From Calycina herbarum (taxonomy: Eukaryota > Ascomycota > Leotiomycetes > Helotiales > Pezizellaceae), in assembly GCA_001414485.1 (NCBI GenBank), contig LLEY01000112.1, positions 141,435 to 205,434 of the forward strand: a stretch of DNA of 64,000 nt, read 5' to 3'. The notes under the pieces are model-generated. The model was not told the DNA's origin, did no database searches, and was given only the letters and a program-made list of their open reading frames with translations. The position numbers and the translations under genes were made by a program. This document shows positions 10,925 to 22,560 of the stretch, piece by piece. Every line of letters begins with the position of its first letter. The stretch's first letter is position 1.

Positions 10925-11415
10925 TATCTCTAGGTCACCTATGAATAGCAGGGGTATTTTCTAGCTATTTGTAGGCAACGCAGGGATAGCTTGGACATCG
11001 GGCTACCAGGCTGTTCACAGGTAGATCACAAATAGCCAGGAATATTATGAGCTTGAAAGTATATTGCTATTTATAGATTACCTCAGGATTTTAATATATA
11101 ACGATTTTAGAGAAGTGCAACTTTTTCTAGGTGACCTACTAATAGCATAGTTTACAAACTTGATAGATGGCTATTTGTAGGTTACCTAGGAATAGCACCG
11201 AATTGGAGAGTTATAGCTATTCATGGGTAGCCTAGGAATAGGTTGAATAGCAAGTTCAAAAGATTACCGCGGTTCGTAGGTTACCTGGGAATAAGACAGT
11301 TTTTGACAGGTATGGCTATCTGTGAGTAGCCTACCGATGGCTCGGTTTTTATAGGTTTTCTCCCAATAGCACTATATTCTCAAAAACTCGAAAGCATATC
11401 TATTTGTTACCCAAG
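10925..11415. repeat. Array of degenerate palindromic repeats, locus 1
   Basis: About eleven imperfect copies of a roughly 25-bp palindrome approximating CTATTTGTAGGT-N-ACCTACAAATAG occur, with centres near 10936, 10977, 11024, 11079, 11132, 11183, 11229, 11281, 11328, 11357 and 11406. Spacing is mostly 41-55 bp. The best copy is at about 11171-11196. Spacers between copies are largely unrelated. The same palindrome recurs at 29.1-29.5 kb. No ORF is associated. Confidence 0.7.
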
Positions 11416-11785
11416 AGCATCACGGATTCGGAGAGTTACTACTGTTCATCGCCTAGTAATCCTAGGTAATCTCTCAACACAGGCCGAGACAGGTGAAACC
11501 AGATCTTCTTCGCCTAAAATTGCCCAGTGCATACCACCTGAAATCCAAAAGCATCGTCGCAATAATCGAACTTTCCTCGTCAAACCATCATCAACAAACA
11601 CACACTAGCGCAACATCTCGACATAAGAGCTCTTGCCGTTCTCGAAAGTTTACTGCGAGCTGATACATTGATATCTTGGCCTGAATTAAACTTCAAGAGA
11701 AAGCGTGGGCTTCCATCAAGATTGGCACCACAAGCACGTGTAAATTGTAGTTATTTTTGAGGTACGAATTCTTGTGTAACCTCGT
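11416..11785. other. Intergenic, no gene seen
   Basis: This stretch lies between the palindromic array and the minisatellite. No supported gene or repeat is visible. Confidence 0.35.
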
Positions 11786-12135
11786 CTTTTTAGCCCCCAA
11801 ACTTCATGTCGAGTAAGCCAGCAGTAAGCCAGCAGTAAGCCAGCAGTAAGCCAGCAGTAACCCGCGAGTAAGCCACACGTAATCCATTAGTAAGCCACGA
11901 GTAATCCAAGAGTAAGCTACATAAAATTTGGGGGCCAAAAAGAGTTGCGGGTAAGCCGAAGATTTAAAAAGTAAGCCAACAGTAAGCCACCAGGTAAGCC
12001 AACAAAATGGCCAGTAAGCTACATAACATTTGGGGGCCAAAATTGGCGGGTAAGCCATCCGTTCAGTAACCTTCCAAAAGAAGAGTAAGCTATTAAATGT
12101 CTAGTGAGCTACGAAATGTCTAGTGAGCTATGAAA
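11786..12135. repeat. 11-bp minisatellite (AGTAAGCCAGC) with inverted GGGGGCC blocks
   Basis: Tandem copies of an 11-bp unit close to AGTAAGCCAGC start at about 11813. They are near-perfect for the first four units and then degenerate into GAGTAAGCCAC, AGTAATCCA and AGTGAGCTA variants to about 12130. A block ACATAAAATTTGGGGGCCAA appears near 11920, and again with small changes near 12022 and 12130. Its inverted copy (TTTTTAGCCCCCAAACTTCATG) sits at about 11789-11810, left of the array. The 84-aa open frame through this region is a by-product of the repeat. Confidence 0.75.
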
Positions 12136-12475
12136 ATATTTGAGGGCCAAAATGGGGTCACGAGAAAGTCGTGGACTTATCCGAACGACCCCATTGAATG
12201 GCGGAAGTAGTTGTGTGAGGAGAATTTGGAAACATCGTTACTCCTCTATTGTTCTAGGGTAACTTCCCAGTTTACTTAGGTAAAATGATGAGTGGAACGC
12301 TCACCAATTTCCTCACTTGAGAATCAGATTTTTATTTGCAAGGAGCAGCTTCGACGAAAGAGTGACTGCAGTGGTGAAAAGGAAACCCGAAACAAAAGAA
12401 TAGAGAAGACATAAGTTTTGTATTCAGCAACAAGCTCAAACTCAGAATAGTCTCAACCTAGAGTACGAAGCTCCT
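12136..12475. other. Intergenic, no gene seen
   Basis: This is the 3' flank of RBG2. A short inverted GGGGTC ... GACCCC pair (about 12154-12193) lies directly beside the minisatellite. Confidence 0.35.
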
Positions 12476-14087
12476 CTAAGCCCGCCAATTGCTAATAATA
12501 CTAACCACATCCTCATCCGCAACCATATGTCCCAACCCCACCCTCTGCGGCACATGTCTAGCACTAGCCCCCCAAACAAGCGCGTACTTAAAAGTATCCT
12601 TCAAAGTGCGATGAATCTGATCGCAAACATCCTCAATAGTACTCTTACTCCTCACAATCAACGCCTCCCCAAAATCCGGATCCACCCCCTTCCTCTTCGT
12701 ATAAATCCTAATCAATCTCAACTCCTGCCAACACCGCTCAACGACATCCTTGATCCCCAAATCTAGTTCACAGGACATGACGACGGTGTGCGGTTCGCGA
12801 GCGAGCTTGTCGAGGAAATCGAGCGATACAGAATCGATTTTGTTGTAGATGTAGAGACAGCGGATGTACTTCCGGTGGTCTTTCATGATTACGTCTATGA
12901 AATCGTCGACTGTTACGTTTTCGTCGCGGACGAGGACTTCGCAGTTTAGGATCTTGTAGTCGCGGAGGATGTTGTAGACCATTTTTTGATCGAGGTGTTT
13001 GGGGGGTGTTTGGAAGGTGATTTTCATTCCCCCGGCGGTTTTGGGTTTGAGGTAGATGTTTCTGTTTTGTTTTTTAACTTGCTGTTTTCTCATTTCCGAG
13101 CATCATGGTTGGAAAGGCGAGAGTTCCGGGGGTTGTTCCGCGAACAATCCTTCCCTCTAGGACATATGTTTGAAGAGATTTGGAAGAATCAAGAAATTCC
13201 GCTTCTCATTCTCCCAGACCGTTTCGAACAACATCCATAATTGTTCGACAAAATTCGAGACAACAAGAACAGGGGGTATACAACAACACAAGAAATAGAG
13301 AAGCAATCAAAAAAAGAGAGATACTAACGGCGGCTCCCTATTCAACCTAATCCCCACAGCCTCCAACTCCGCCTCCAAAAGCGTCCTCTGCTCCGCCTTC
13401 TTAGTAGCATCCAAAATCATACAAATCATATCACTAGTCTTAGCCGCACTAATAACCTGTCTACCTCTCCCTTTCCCCTCACTAGCCCCCTCAATAATAC
13501 CCGGCAAATCGAGGATTTGGATCTCCGCGCCTCCATACTCGAGAACACCGGGGATAGCGGTCAAAGTCGTGAAGGAGTAGGCCGCGACTTCGGATTTCGT
13601 TTTGGTGATTTTAGAGAGGAAGGTCGATTTTCCGACGGAGGGGAAACCGACGAGGGCGATTCGTGCGTCGCCCGATTTGGAGACGTCGAAGCCAGCTCCG
13701 CCGCTGGAACCTGCTCCTGGACCGGGCTCGAGGAGTTGGGCTCTGTAGCGGGCGAGTTTTCTGGAGGAAGAGAGTGAGTTTTATGCGTCGTATTTGATGA
13801 GAGAGACTCACCCTTTGAGGAGACCAAGATGATATTCTTGGGGAAAGTCAGCTTTGATCACGTGCTAGGAATGATAACTCTTGCATACCGGTGGCCTTGT
13901 TTTCTAATTTGAAGTTAGTACAATGAGTCTTTATTATGGGGAATCTTGGGGTCGCCTTGTTGGCTCATCAAACTCACTTTGGGTCCTCCGCATCTCATCT
14001 TCGATCCTGCGTCATTGTCAGTTTATTGGCGCGCACTTTGCAACATGAGTATACTCACTCCTTGATCTTCTCCGTGATGTTCACCAT
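12476..14087 (-). CDS. RBG2: DRG2-type developmentally regulated GTPase (Rbg2)
   Basis: Six exons on the minus strand (14087-14059, 14006-13978, 13903-13889, 13836-13812, 13760-13329, 13061-12476) give 371 aa, the usual DRG length. The N-terminus has the DRG signature around [21 protein letters not shown]1 is GFPSVGKS, G3 is DLPG and G4 is NKID. The C-terminus has the TGS-type segment ending [15 protein letters not shown]. Details such as KLARYR and [16 protein letters not shown] fit DRG2/Rbg2 better than DRG1. Family knowledge: Rbg2 partners Gir2 and acts with Gcn1 at translating ribosomes. Three very small exons (15-29 nt) at the 5' end make automatic annotation error-prone. The last intron is unusually long at 267 nt. 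Confidence 0.95.
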
Positions 14088-14360
14088 CTTGGCGATTCTT
14101 TAGCTCTCACGGGTGATGTGTTTTTAGATAAGTTACCACGAATGTTCTGTCATATCAAAATTCAAGACGGGATGCTGCTGGATTTTTGAACAGCCTTGGT
14201 GGGGCAAAAGCGGCAAGAAGCGGCAGAATTATGAAGCTAACCTCATTAAGCACTGATTAAGACATGTACAATTCAACCCCTCCTTCACCCATTCACTAAC
14301 AATCATAATATCCTACAAACTCCAACCCAACGACATCCAAACGCCAAAATTCTGAACAAC

Positions 14361-17300
14361 TCAAGCCTGAGCAGAAACCTGTGTCGTAACCGGAGCAGCA
14401 AGCCCAATTTTCCTGAACAACTCATCCATCGCAACCCACTGTCTCCCGCACTTGTCCAGATATTTTTCTACTACACTCTTCAAGGTGCCAAATCTCACAC
14501 GATTGTGTTCAGCCAATGCCAATACTCGTTCTGAAATTCCGTTAGCATTGTTTCAAAAATGGTTGAGCGAGTTGATGCTTACCCTTATCATTGCCCTTAG
14601 CAGACGTCTTCGCCTTCTCAACATCAAAGAGGGACGAAAAGTATAAAAGCTGATTGTACATCATTCGCTCACTATACTCATATCGCATCTTCCCATAACA
14701 ACCATGACTGAGACCTTTTGGCCCCAAGCATCGATGCCCGTAAACACTCATCTGCCTAGTCCGATTTCCACATGCTTGATCGTCGCAGACCAGCCAGCCC
14801 TCATAGTATCTGCTAGTCTCTTTTCGAATTCGATGCTCGAGTTGCGCGACAACAGAGATGTTGTTCATGGTGTGACCACATCGGCAAGTGATACCAGCCT
14901 GGGTGCATAAATCGGGTGATTCAACCAAACCCTCAAAGTCAAAATTTCGCTTGCACGCTCTGCAACGAAGCTCGAGTCTCGCAGCATCCATGAATCGTAC
15001 TGAATCATCAATTTGACTTTCGAGAGAATGGATTTCTGTCTCATTGCTACCACCAGAGGCATTGTTGGAAATGCTATACTTTCGCACATCAAGTCCAAGG
15101 CAATCGGCTAGTCGAACTGTGTCAGTGCCGGAAATGTTTGCACACAGACGCTCAACTGGAGGAAATATCTGTTTGTACAGATAGAACTCAACGTCTGGCT
15201 TCAAACCAGAATCCTTCTTCATAACATCCTGTGGTGTGTAGGAGCGTTTTGCAGGATGATCAGTGGAAGACTTTCCATCGCCTGTAACTACATATGCTAT
15301 CACGTCATCCTTACGGACATTCTTCCCTCTAGACATTTCTCGTAAAGCGACTTGAACTTGAGGCATACTGTCGGCATTAGGGTAGTCTTTGGGTGATTTT
15401 CCAAGCTTGGTGTAGATGGTATATTTATGGATCGGGATTTCTTCATCGCGCATCTTGGTCGCTATCTCTCGCAGGTACTCGTGAATACGTGTGATAACAA
15501 CATCCGACTCGTCACCTGAGAGAATCTCATCCAGAAGCTTGCCAGACACCTCTTTGGACAAGTTGCAGTATTCTCGACGCTTCATGTCCAAACCCTTGAC
15601 TTCCATTTTTTCAACGAATTTGCCATCGATTTGGACAAGGTTGATTGCCGCATACTTCTTCTTAGCCTGAAGTAAGATTCTTCGGAAGACGTTATCGATG
15701 TCGATTTCAAGAAGTTTGTATCGGTCGTTGACAGCCTTCTTGAATTCGTTTCCAACTTTTAGTGCACCCTCAACACTGTCAACATTCGCATTAATCATAA
15801 CGGAATCGGTATCTCCATAGATGACTTGGAGCGAATTGTTTTCGGCCAGCTCTTTCGTACTCCTAAGAATCTCACGGCCCTTGTATGTCGTGAGAACAGC
15901 CAGAGGTCTCGCGTAAAATCTAGACTTGATATATCCAAGACAACCGTACATAGAATTTGCAGTGAGCTTGAGAGCAAGTTGCTTGATATCCCAAGTTGCC
16001 AATTGCTCAGTGGTAGCATTCTTGGCCTTCATCAATTTCTTGACTTCCTTTCTTCGGTTGACAAGGGTAGCAATGAGTTTAGGCAAGACTCCGAGATCTT
16101 GATCTTCTGGTACTTCGGGTACTCGTTCTTCGTCATCAGACTAGCAATTCATCAGTATTCTCTCTTTGAATATAAAAAATTAAACTTACGAGCTTTGTTC
16201 GATCTACAGTCGTGAAACAAATGTTATACTCCTGGATGATACTTGGGTACAGGGAGTTGAAATCCATGACCAAAACAAACTTGTCGTATAGTCCCTTCTC
16301 TGGCTCGAAAACAAGACCACCTTTGTATTTGTCCTTCTTTTTGACATCACCAGTTTCCTCCTCGGCATTTTCCTCATCAATTTGCTGGCGACCCTTAAAT
16401 ACAGCTTTGTCGGGACAAATGTATTTATTGCGGTGAAACTCGTGCAGAAGAATGTACTCGTTACGCTCTGCTCGGGTACCAGCGAGTGTGCGTGCCCATG
16501 AATTTCCAGCCAAGTTGGTTAAAACCTTTGTGAGAGGCAAGAGCTGAACTTTCAGAGCCAATGCAGCAATATAAAATGTATCGGCTTCGCAATGGCTCAC
16601 ATAAGCCATCAAGCCATCTGTAGTCGTTGCCCACGACTTCAGTGCTGCCTCGTTATCGATTTCGCGGCGTTGTGTCCCAGGAAGATAGATACCACACATT
16701 TCTGTAAGACTCCACGAAGTGCATTTTGTCATCATCGATTTCCCTAAATCGTTGGCCAGGTCACACATAAGTCGCCCAGAAAGCAGTGCTCGCTCGGCGA
16801 AGAAATTTCCTCCCGTCTTCAAGTTTGGCCATTGAGTACGTCTCATTCGACCTATGCGTGACCACTGAGGCGTTTTCTTGGTTTGAAGACGGTTCAATAG
16901 AATGCTAAAATCAACACCTTCGATCTGATGACCGACAAGAACATCCGGGTCAATTACTTGAAGCTTGCCCAGGAAAAAACTGAGAATCTCTTGTTCACTC
17001 TTGACAAGTTTTACAGGTCCACTGGTTATTCGCTTCTTGACTTCGGCTTCGAATCCAATGGGGAAGTTCGAACCAACGGGTCGCAAAATTGTAAACGATT
17101 CGCAAGGGAGCTTTTCTGGGGATGTTGTATCGGTGAGTGAAATGTTGTGATATATGCGGGTACTAATGGCCAGGATTTCTTGCTTGTTCTCTTTAACATT
17201 GAGTGTAGTTCTCAGAGCAATACTCATGAGAGTTAGTAGTGGCGCTTCCTCCTCGCTCAGGGGGGTAATAAGATTCGGTTTGGTGACTTGAACTTCCAAT

Positions 17301-18956
17301 TTACACCAAGAGGCGTTGTTCAGTACGCCAAAATCCGCGTTCTCGATTCGTAGCCAGCAGGGTCCCATAATATTTTTCCAAAGAACGAATTGTTCGAAAA
17401 GGGGCGTGTTGTGTCCAAACACCCGCGAAAAAGTTTGTCCGGAAAGTTGGTCAGGTTGAAGTTGTGGTTCTACATCTATTAGTAGGTTGAGGGAAGAAGA
17501 TGTGAGATTGACTTACTGTTATATGGGTAAAGAAGTTTAAGGTAATCACCTTCCTTGGGCACATCAGGAAGCTCAAAAGCATACTTTCTGTTACAAGGTT
17601 TAATCTTGTGCATGCCAACCCTCATTCTGCCCATCATTTCATCTACTTCCTCGTAAACGTCTTTCATGTCGACTTCTTCGGTGGTATCCTGTTTGTTCTT
17701 GTGTCGATATTCCCGAGGTAAGAAAAAGAGCTTTCGTAGAATGTTGTCGATTTTCACAAAGCAACTGACATAAGCCCCCGTTTTCTTGTTTTGAACCTTT
17801 CCAAAGAGACACAAATTACCATTGATCTCTGTGTAATCAGTCCAAAAAAACTTGAGACTACCATCTTCTTCGATGGCATCAGTATAATCTAATTTTCCGA
17901 AGCTCGTATTTTCTGATTGGCTGCTATTGATAATGTTCAATTTTGACGTGACACCGGTCCAGGCAGAGGAATCAACAGAGTCTCGAACTGGTGATGAACC
18001 GGCAGGTGTTGGGTACGCCTCTGTTTTTAAAATCTTTGGTACTGGACGTTTTCCGGACATGTTGACACTTGCTGTAACAATGCCATCGGCCTGGGCAACC
18101 TCCATCATGTCATCGTCGTCGTCCTCTTCTGCCTTGACAGCAACTTGTTTTCGTTCAATCGCTTTTACTACTGGCGAGGATGGTGGAGGGTCGTCCAGTG
18201 GCATATCGTCGTCGTCCATATTCATCATAAAATCCCCATCGTTTCCTAGGTCCTGTGCCACAGGAGAACTGGGTGCTCTACTATCAAAGGACTTCCTCTT
18301 TTTCGATACACGCTGCACGTCAACGGAAGGAGAAAGTGCTCGAGCTCTTCGCTTGTCCTGTACTTTTTTCGCTCGACTCGAATGTGTTGTAGGTCGTGGA
18401 ACGTTGTCGTCTACTTCACCAAGCAGACCAGCCAGAAAGTCGTCATCCTCCTTCGTCTTGACCGGCTATTTAAAAAATTAGCTGAGAGCTTCAGGTGGCA
18501 GACTGGGGATTTGTACCTTTGCTTTTGGCTGAGCGACTACTGGACCTTTGGTAAAGTAATTGCTAATGCCTCTATCGGTATTCTCCTTTTTGGCTTTCTC
18601 TTCTTCTCGTTTCCGCTTGGCTATGTATATGAGCATTGGAACAATGGCTGGAGCGTCCATGACTTACCAGCCTTGCCAGATTTCCCCTTCACTGGCAAAT
18701 CTTCCTCGCTTTCTGATCCATATCCAGGCTGTCGATCCCACTCCTCGCGCCCATCGTCGGCGTAGCCTTCGCCATTGTCGTCGATAACAAAGTCGTCCTG
18801 GTTCAGCCGATCTCGAACAACCTTCTTGTATCCATCCTCGTCGACTTCCTCGTATAAATCGTCTGCCTCTTGAATCACGTAGTTGCGTTTCTGGCCGGAT
18901 TCTTTGAGTGCACGCAATTCCGCCAATTTTGCCCGTGCTGTTGCGGCTTTCGACAT
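14361..18956 (-). CDS. POL1: DNA polymerase alpha catalytic subunit
   Basis: Six exons (18956-18668, 18620-18517, 18465-17517, 17475-16190, 16140-14583, 14530-14361) give a continuous frame of 1451 aa, close to yeast Pol1. The N-terminus has the acidic pol-alpha region (EADDLYEEVDEDGYKKVV) that binds replisome partners. The family-B motifs are A (DFNSLYPSIIQEYN, about residue 852), B (KLTANSMYGCLGY, 934-946) and C (YGDTDS, 984-989). Two C-terminal Cys modules (CRACKRNF...CRCGH and CDDQACGNRT...HGCYGKM) bind zinc or the B subunit. The enzyme extends primase RNA primers at origins and lagging-strand starts. The exonuclease domain is expected to be inactive in this family. The last small exon encodes the hydrophobic tail after the second Cys module. 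Confidence 0.97.
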
Positions 18957-19458
18957 TGTAAAGTATGTTTTTTGCCCTCAACAGTACATAACCAAGAGAC
19001 TGTTGGGTGTGTTGGGTGGTGGTGGCGGCAGAAAGTTGTTATGGTGGTGGGTCAGTGTTGAGTACTTGAAAAGGAGTTAAAGTGCTACGCGTGAAAGACG
19101 CGACTTCTACCCCTGTCTCGCGATAGCAATAAAGCGTGACAACTCTCAATACCTCAACAATCAGAATAATTAAAATTTTTCCAAGGTCGACGAGCAAGAA
19201 GCCAATTGCATCAACCTGCTAATTATTTTGAAAGATATAAGACAACAAATTTGAACTGAGCACGACATTGGATGGGAATAGGACTGTAACTGCCGCTTTT
19301 ATGTGTATAGCATGGATGGAGACAACTGTGGCTGAAATTGTGGCGAGTGCCCGAGGCTGAAGTGGACTGCAGGGTTCGGAATCAGCCTGCAGAAAAGTTT
19401 CCAGAAATATTGTGACAGTAATAGACTCGACAACGAAACAACCCTCTCCTGCGCCATC
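18957..19458. promoter_or_regulatory. Divergent promoter region, POL1 / PPR gene
   Basis: About 500 bases separate the two start codons. An ACGCGT (MluI cell-cycle box-like) motif occurs near 19087 in TGCTACGCGTGAAAG. In yeasts that site recruits MBF/SBF at replication genes such as POL1, so cell-cycle control is a reasonable inference. No gene lies inside. Confidence 0.4.
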
Positions 19459-21847
19459 ATGTTCAATTGTAGCGCCTGCATCGAGCGCTGCCTACATGGT
19501 CTCATCGGAAATGCCTCCATCTCAACGCCAGCTATTCGAACTTCAGTTGTTACAGCCACGGCCTTAGGAAGAGATCTTTCCCGCAACTACGGTACCTCCT
19601 CATCTTCCTCCGCCAACAGCAGTCGGCCTCCAAAGCAGTATGATTCCAGCAGTCATTACAGCCAACCGCGATATGAAACAAGACCAAATTCAGAACGAAG
19701 GGCCCCGGATTCGAAGCCAGGGGGCTTCCAGTTGCGCCGGAAGGACTACAAACTCGAGAAAACTATGCATGGCGTTTTGTCAAAACACCCGGTCTACGGG
19801 AGTGATCCGGTGAAGTTGGCAGAGTACATACGGAAAGCGCTGAAAGGAGATGATTTCGAGACTGCTCTTGCGGTAGTTCGAGCCGCGAGCAAGGGACTTT
19901 CGTGTACTGTTAGCTGGAATCATTTGATTGATTGGCAGATGAGCAAGGGGAAAATGAATGCTGCGCTGAAAACTTATAATGAAGTATGCAGTCAATCCGT
20001 TTTAATAATCATAAGCTATACAATAATTAACCTCTTCTTAGATGAAAAAAAGAGGACAGGCTCCCGATTCGCATACCTTCTCCATCATCATCAGGGGCTG
20101 CACCGAACATAGAGATTTGAAGGCAGCGCTGGGAAAGGTCATGGCGATTTACCACTCGATGTTGATTGACAAATCTCCTGTCAAACCGAACACGATACAT
20201 TTAAATGCTATCTTGAAGATGTGCGCAAGAGCGAAGGATATGGATGCCATGTTTGGGGTGGTTGCTTCAATGCCTTACAAAGGCCTCACCGCACCAAACA
20301 ACCTCACATTCACAACTATTCTCAATGCCCTTCGCATAGATACATTCGTTGATTCGAGAAGTGACCTCACACCAATGCAGCAAAGGCAAAATACCCAAGA
20401 CGCCATTGAAAAGGGTCGGCATATTTGGATGGACATTACAAAGAGATGGAGACATGGAGATATATGGATCGATGAGGAACTTGCATGTTCAATGGGACGA
20501 TTAATGCTCCTGGGTGGTGAACGAGACTGGGACGATATTCTTTCTTTGATCGAGCAAGCCTTCAACATCCCTCGCCAAATCCCCAAGTTTGGTACCACAG
20601 AACGTAGTATCGTCCACCCGGCCAGTCAAGGACGCATGTCAGAATTGAGAAGTGGGGAAGAAGTAAAAGAATCAGTTTCTCCGGCCACTGTTGTCTCTGA
20701 AGGCTCTTCAGAGGACTCTTCAGAAAATTATCCTGGCAGTTCTCCTGAAGGCTTACAGGAAGTCGAAGCACAGTCGGCTTCCGTAGCCATAGACAACTTT
20801 AAGCCTGTCTCTCTACCCACTCCGCCAAAGAGCGTTGGCGACGCCTACGCTAAACCCGGACGAAATTCATTATCTCTCGTCCTCGCGGCTGTAGAGAAAT
20901 TAAACTTGAAAGAGGTCGCCTACAAATACTGGAGCGTCATGGTAAAGGAAATCGGAGTCAAGCCTGACCCCGAAAACTTCCACGCCTACCTTCGAATCCT
21001 ACGAAAAGCCCGCGCAAGTTCCGAAACCATCGAACTTCTCCAAACCATGAACTTAACTGAGATGCGAAAAGCCACCTTTCGCATCGCAATCGCAGCCTGC
21101 GAACGCGACAAAAACAACCCCAACGCCTTCGCCAACGCCGGAAAACTCCTCGACCTAATGACCGACTCCCTCCGTGTCCCGGACATCCCAGTTCTAACAC
21201 GCTACCTCGAAATCGCCGTCTCCCCCAGCGAAAACATCAGCCGTCTCGACCACGGGAAACGAATCCTACGAGCTCTCGACCGTCTAGGACCATCAATGTT
21301 AAACATCAAATCTCTCCTCATCTACGGCGATTCCGAAGTCCCAATGACCAAGGCTGAACTCCAAGAGTTCCAAGAAACCGTCTTTCTTCTCGTTCGTCGT
21401 ATGATTGCCGCATATGATATATGTATGGACAAAGCCTTAGTCGATCGCTCAAAATACGGAGAACTCTCCGCTCAACGCGCAAAATTATCTGCCTACGTAA
21501 CACGTTATAAGAATCATAATGTTATCAAGGATGTTTCTCCTACCATTGAACCACCAACTGAGATCCGTACTCTCCCCGCTCACCTCATGCGTTATGTGGA
21601 TACACATGGACTTTCCAGATCCATGGTGATGGCGCAGAAGAGCGATAAAACTTGGGAGAAGTTCGTGGGTGAGGTGGAGAATGAATATAAGCTTTTGAAT
21701 GCTCTACACGATAATGGAAGTTCGAAGAATGTGGAAAGTACACACTCTACCAAGACCAGTGTCTCTGAAAGTGCCGCTGAGAAGATTGCCGAGGAGGAGC
21801 GGATTGCCGCTGAGAAATTATCTGAGAGCTTCAGGGCTGCTCAGTAA
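19459..21847 (+). CDS. Pentatricopeptide (PPR) protein, probably mitochondrial
   Basis: Exon 1 is 19459-19983 and exon 2 is 20042-21847 (58-nt intron, phase 0), giving 776 aa. The N-terminus is basic and Ser/Thr-rich with few acidic residues (RTSVVTATALGRDLSRNYGT), consistent with a mitochondrial presequence. PPR-like helical pairs follow: SWNHLIDWQMSKGKMNAALK, then PDSHTFSIIIRGCTEHRDLK, NTIHLNAILKMCARAKDM and NLTFTTILNAL, and later DPENFHAYLRILRKARAS. Family knowledge: such proteins bind mitochondrial RNAs and act in processing, stability or translation, as in the Ccm1/Dmr1 group. I cannot assign the specific RNA target. An acidic low-complexity linker lies in the middle, and the C-terminus is an Ala/Glu-rich helix. 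Confidence 0.8.
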
Positions 21848-22560
21848 ATATGCGAAATATTATTATACAGCCTCGGGGCTGTTGTACACTCTAGAACGGG
21901 TTAGGGAAAATGCTTCCCGAACCATGTATAAAATTTTGTACAAAAAAAAGGGCATAACGGAGGGGGTTCCTCTTTGTACCATCGACCAAACCACATGTAT
22001 CATATCACATACTTCAGGAATATCAAATCTCACCTCCTGAGATAAAAAAAGAAAATACCATCACCCACTCACCAGTGTATGCTGGCGTTCGTGGCGAGCG
22101 AAAATCGTGTTACAGATATCAAAGAATCGGCATTTAGAATTGTCAATCATTGCAGTTCATCCTGGTTTGTTACTATTCAGATTCAGCCATTGGCCCATTT
22201 GATCCCTAATGAGCACTGGGAATTAATCGTCGACCCCGCCCATCTCGATGAACGAGGATCCGGACTCACTCATTAACCGAGGTCATCTGGGTCAATTGAT
22301 CTTCAAAACGTATTCGCAATCCAAAACATAGCCGCCACGAACTTATGCTATCACTGGTGTTGTGTATTGTATTGCCATTTGTGTCTAGACCTATTCCTTT
22401 GTAATAATAATAATGAAGAATCGAAAAAGAAAGAATTGTATACAGTACTGATGTTTCAACATCATTTCCTCTCCCCGGCCCACCCATAAAGTGCTTTCAT
22501 AATAATACCTTCCCCCCCTGGAACAAAAAAAGATGATTCAAACCCCAACATCCCCATCAA
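21848..22560. other. Convergent intergenic region
   Basis: This is the tail-to-tail spacer after the PPR gene. AT-rich stretches are present and no gene is seen. Confidence 0.4.

Noticed and set aside
10925..11415. CRISPR-like appearance of the palindromic array
   Set aside because: The repeats are highly degenerate, spacing varies, the DNA is fungal and there are no cas genes.
11804..12058. 84-codon frame rich in Leu, Thr and Trp
   Set aside because: It is a translation of the 11-bp minisatellite.
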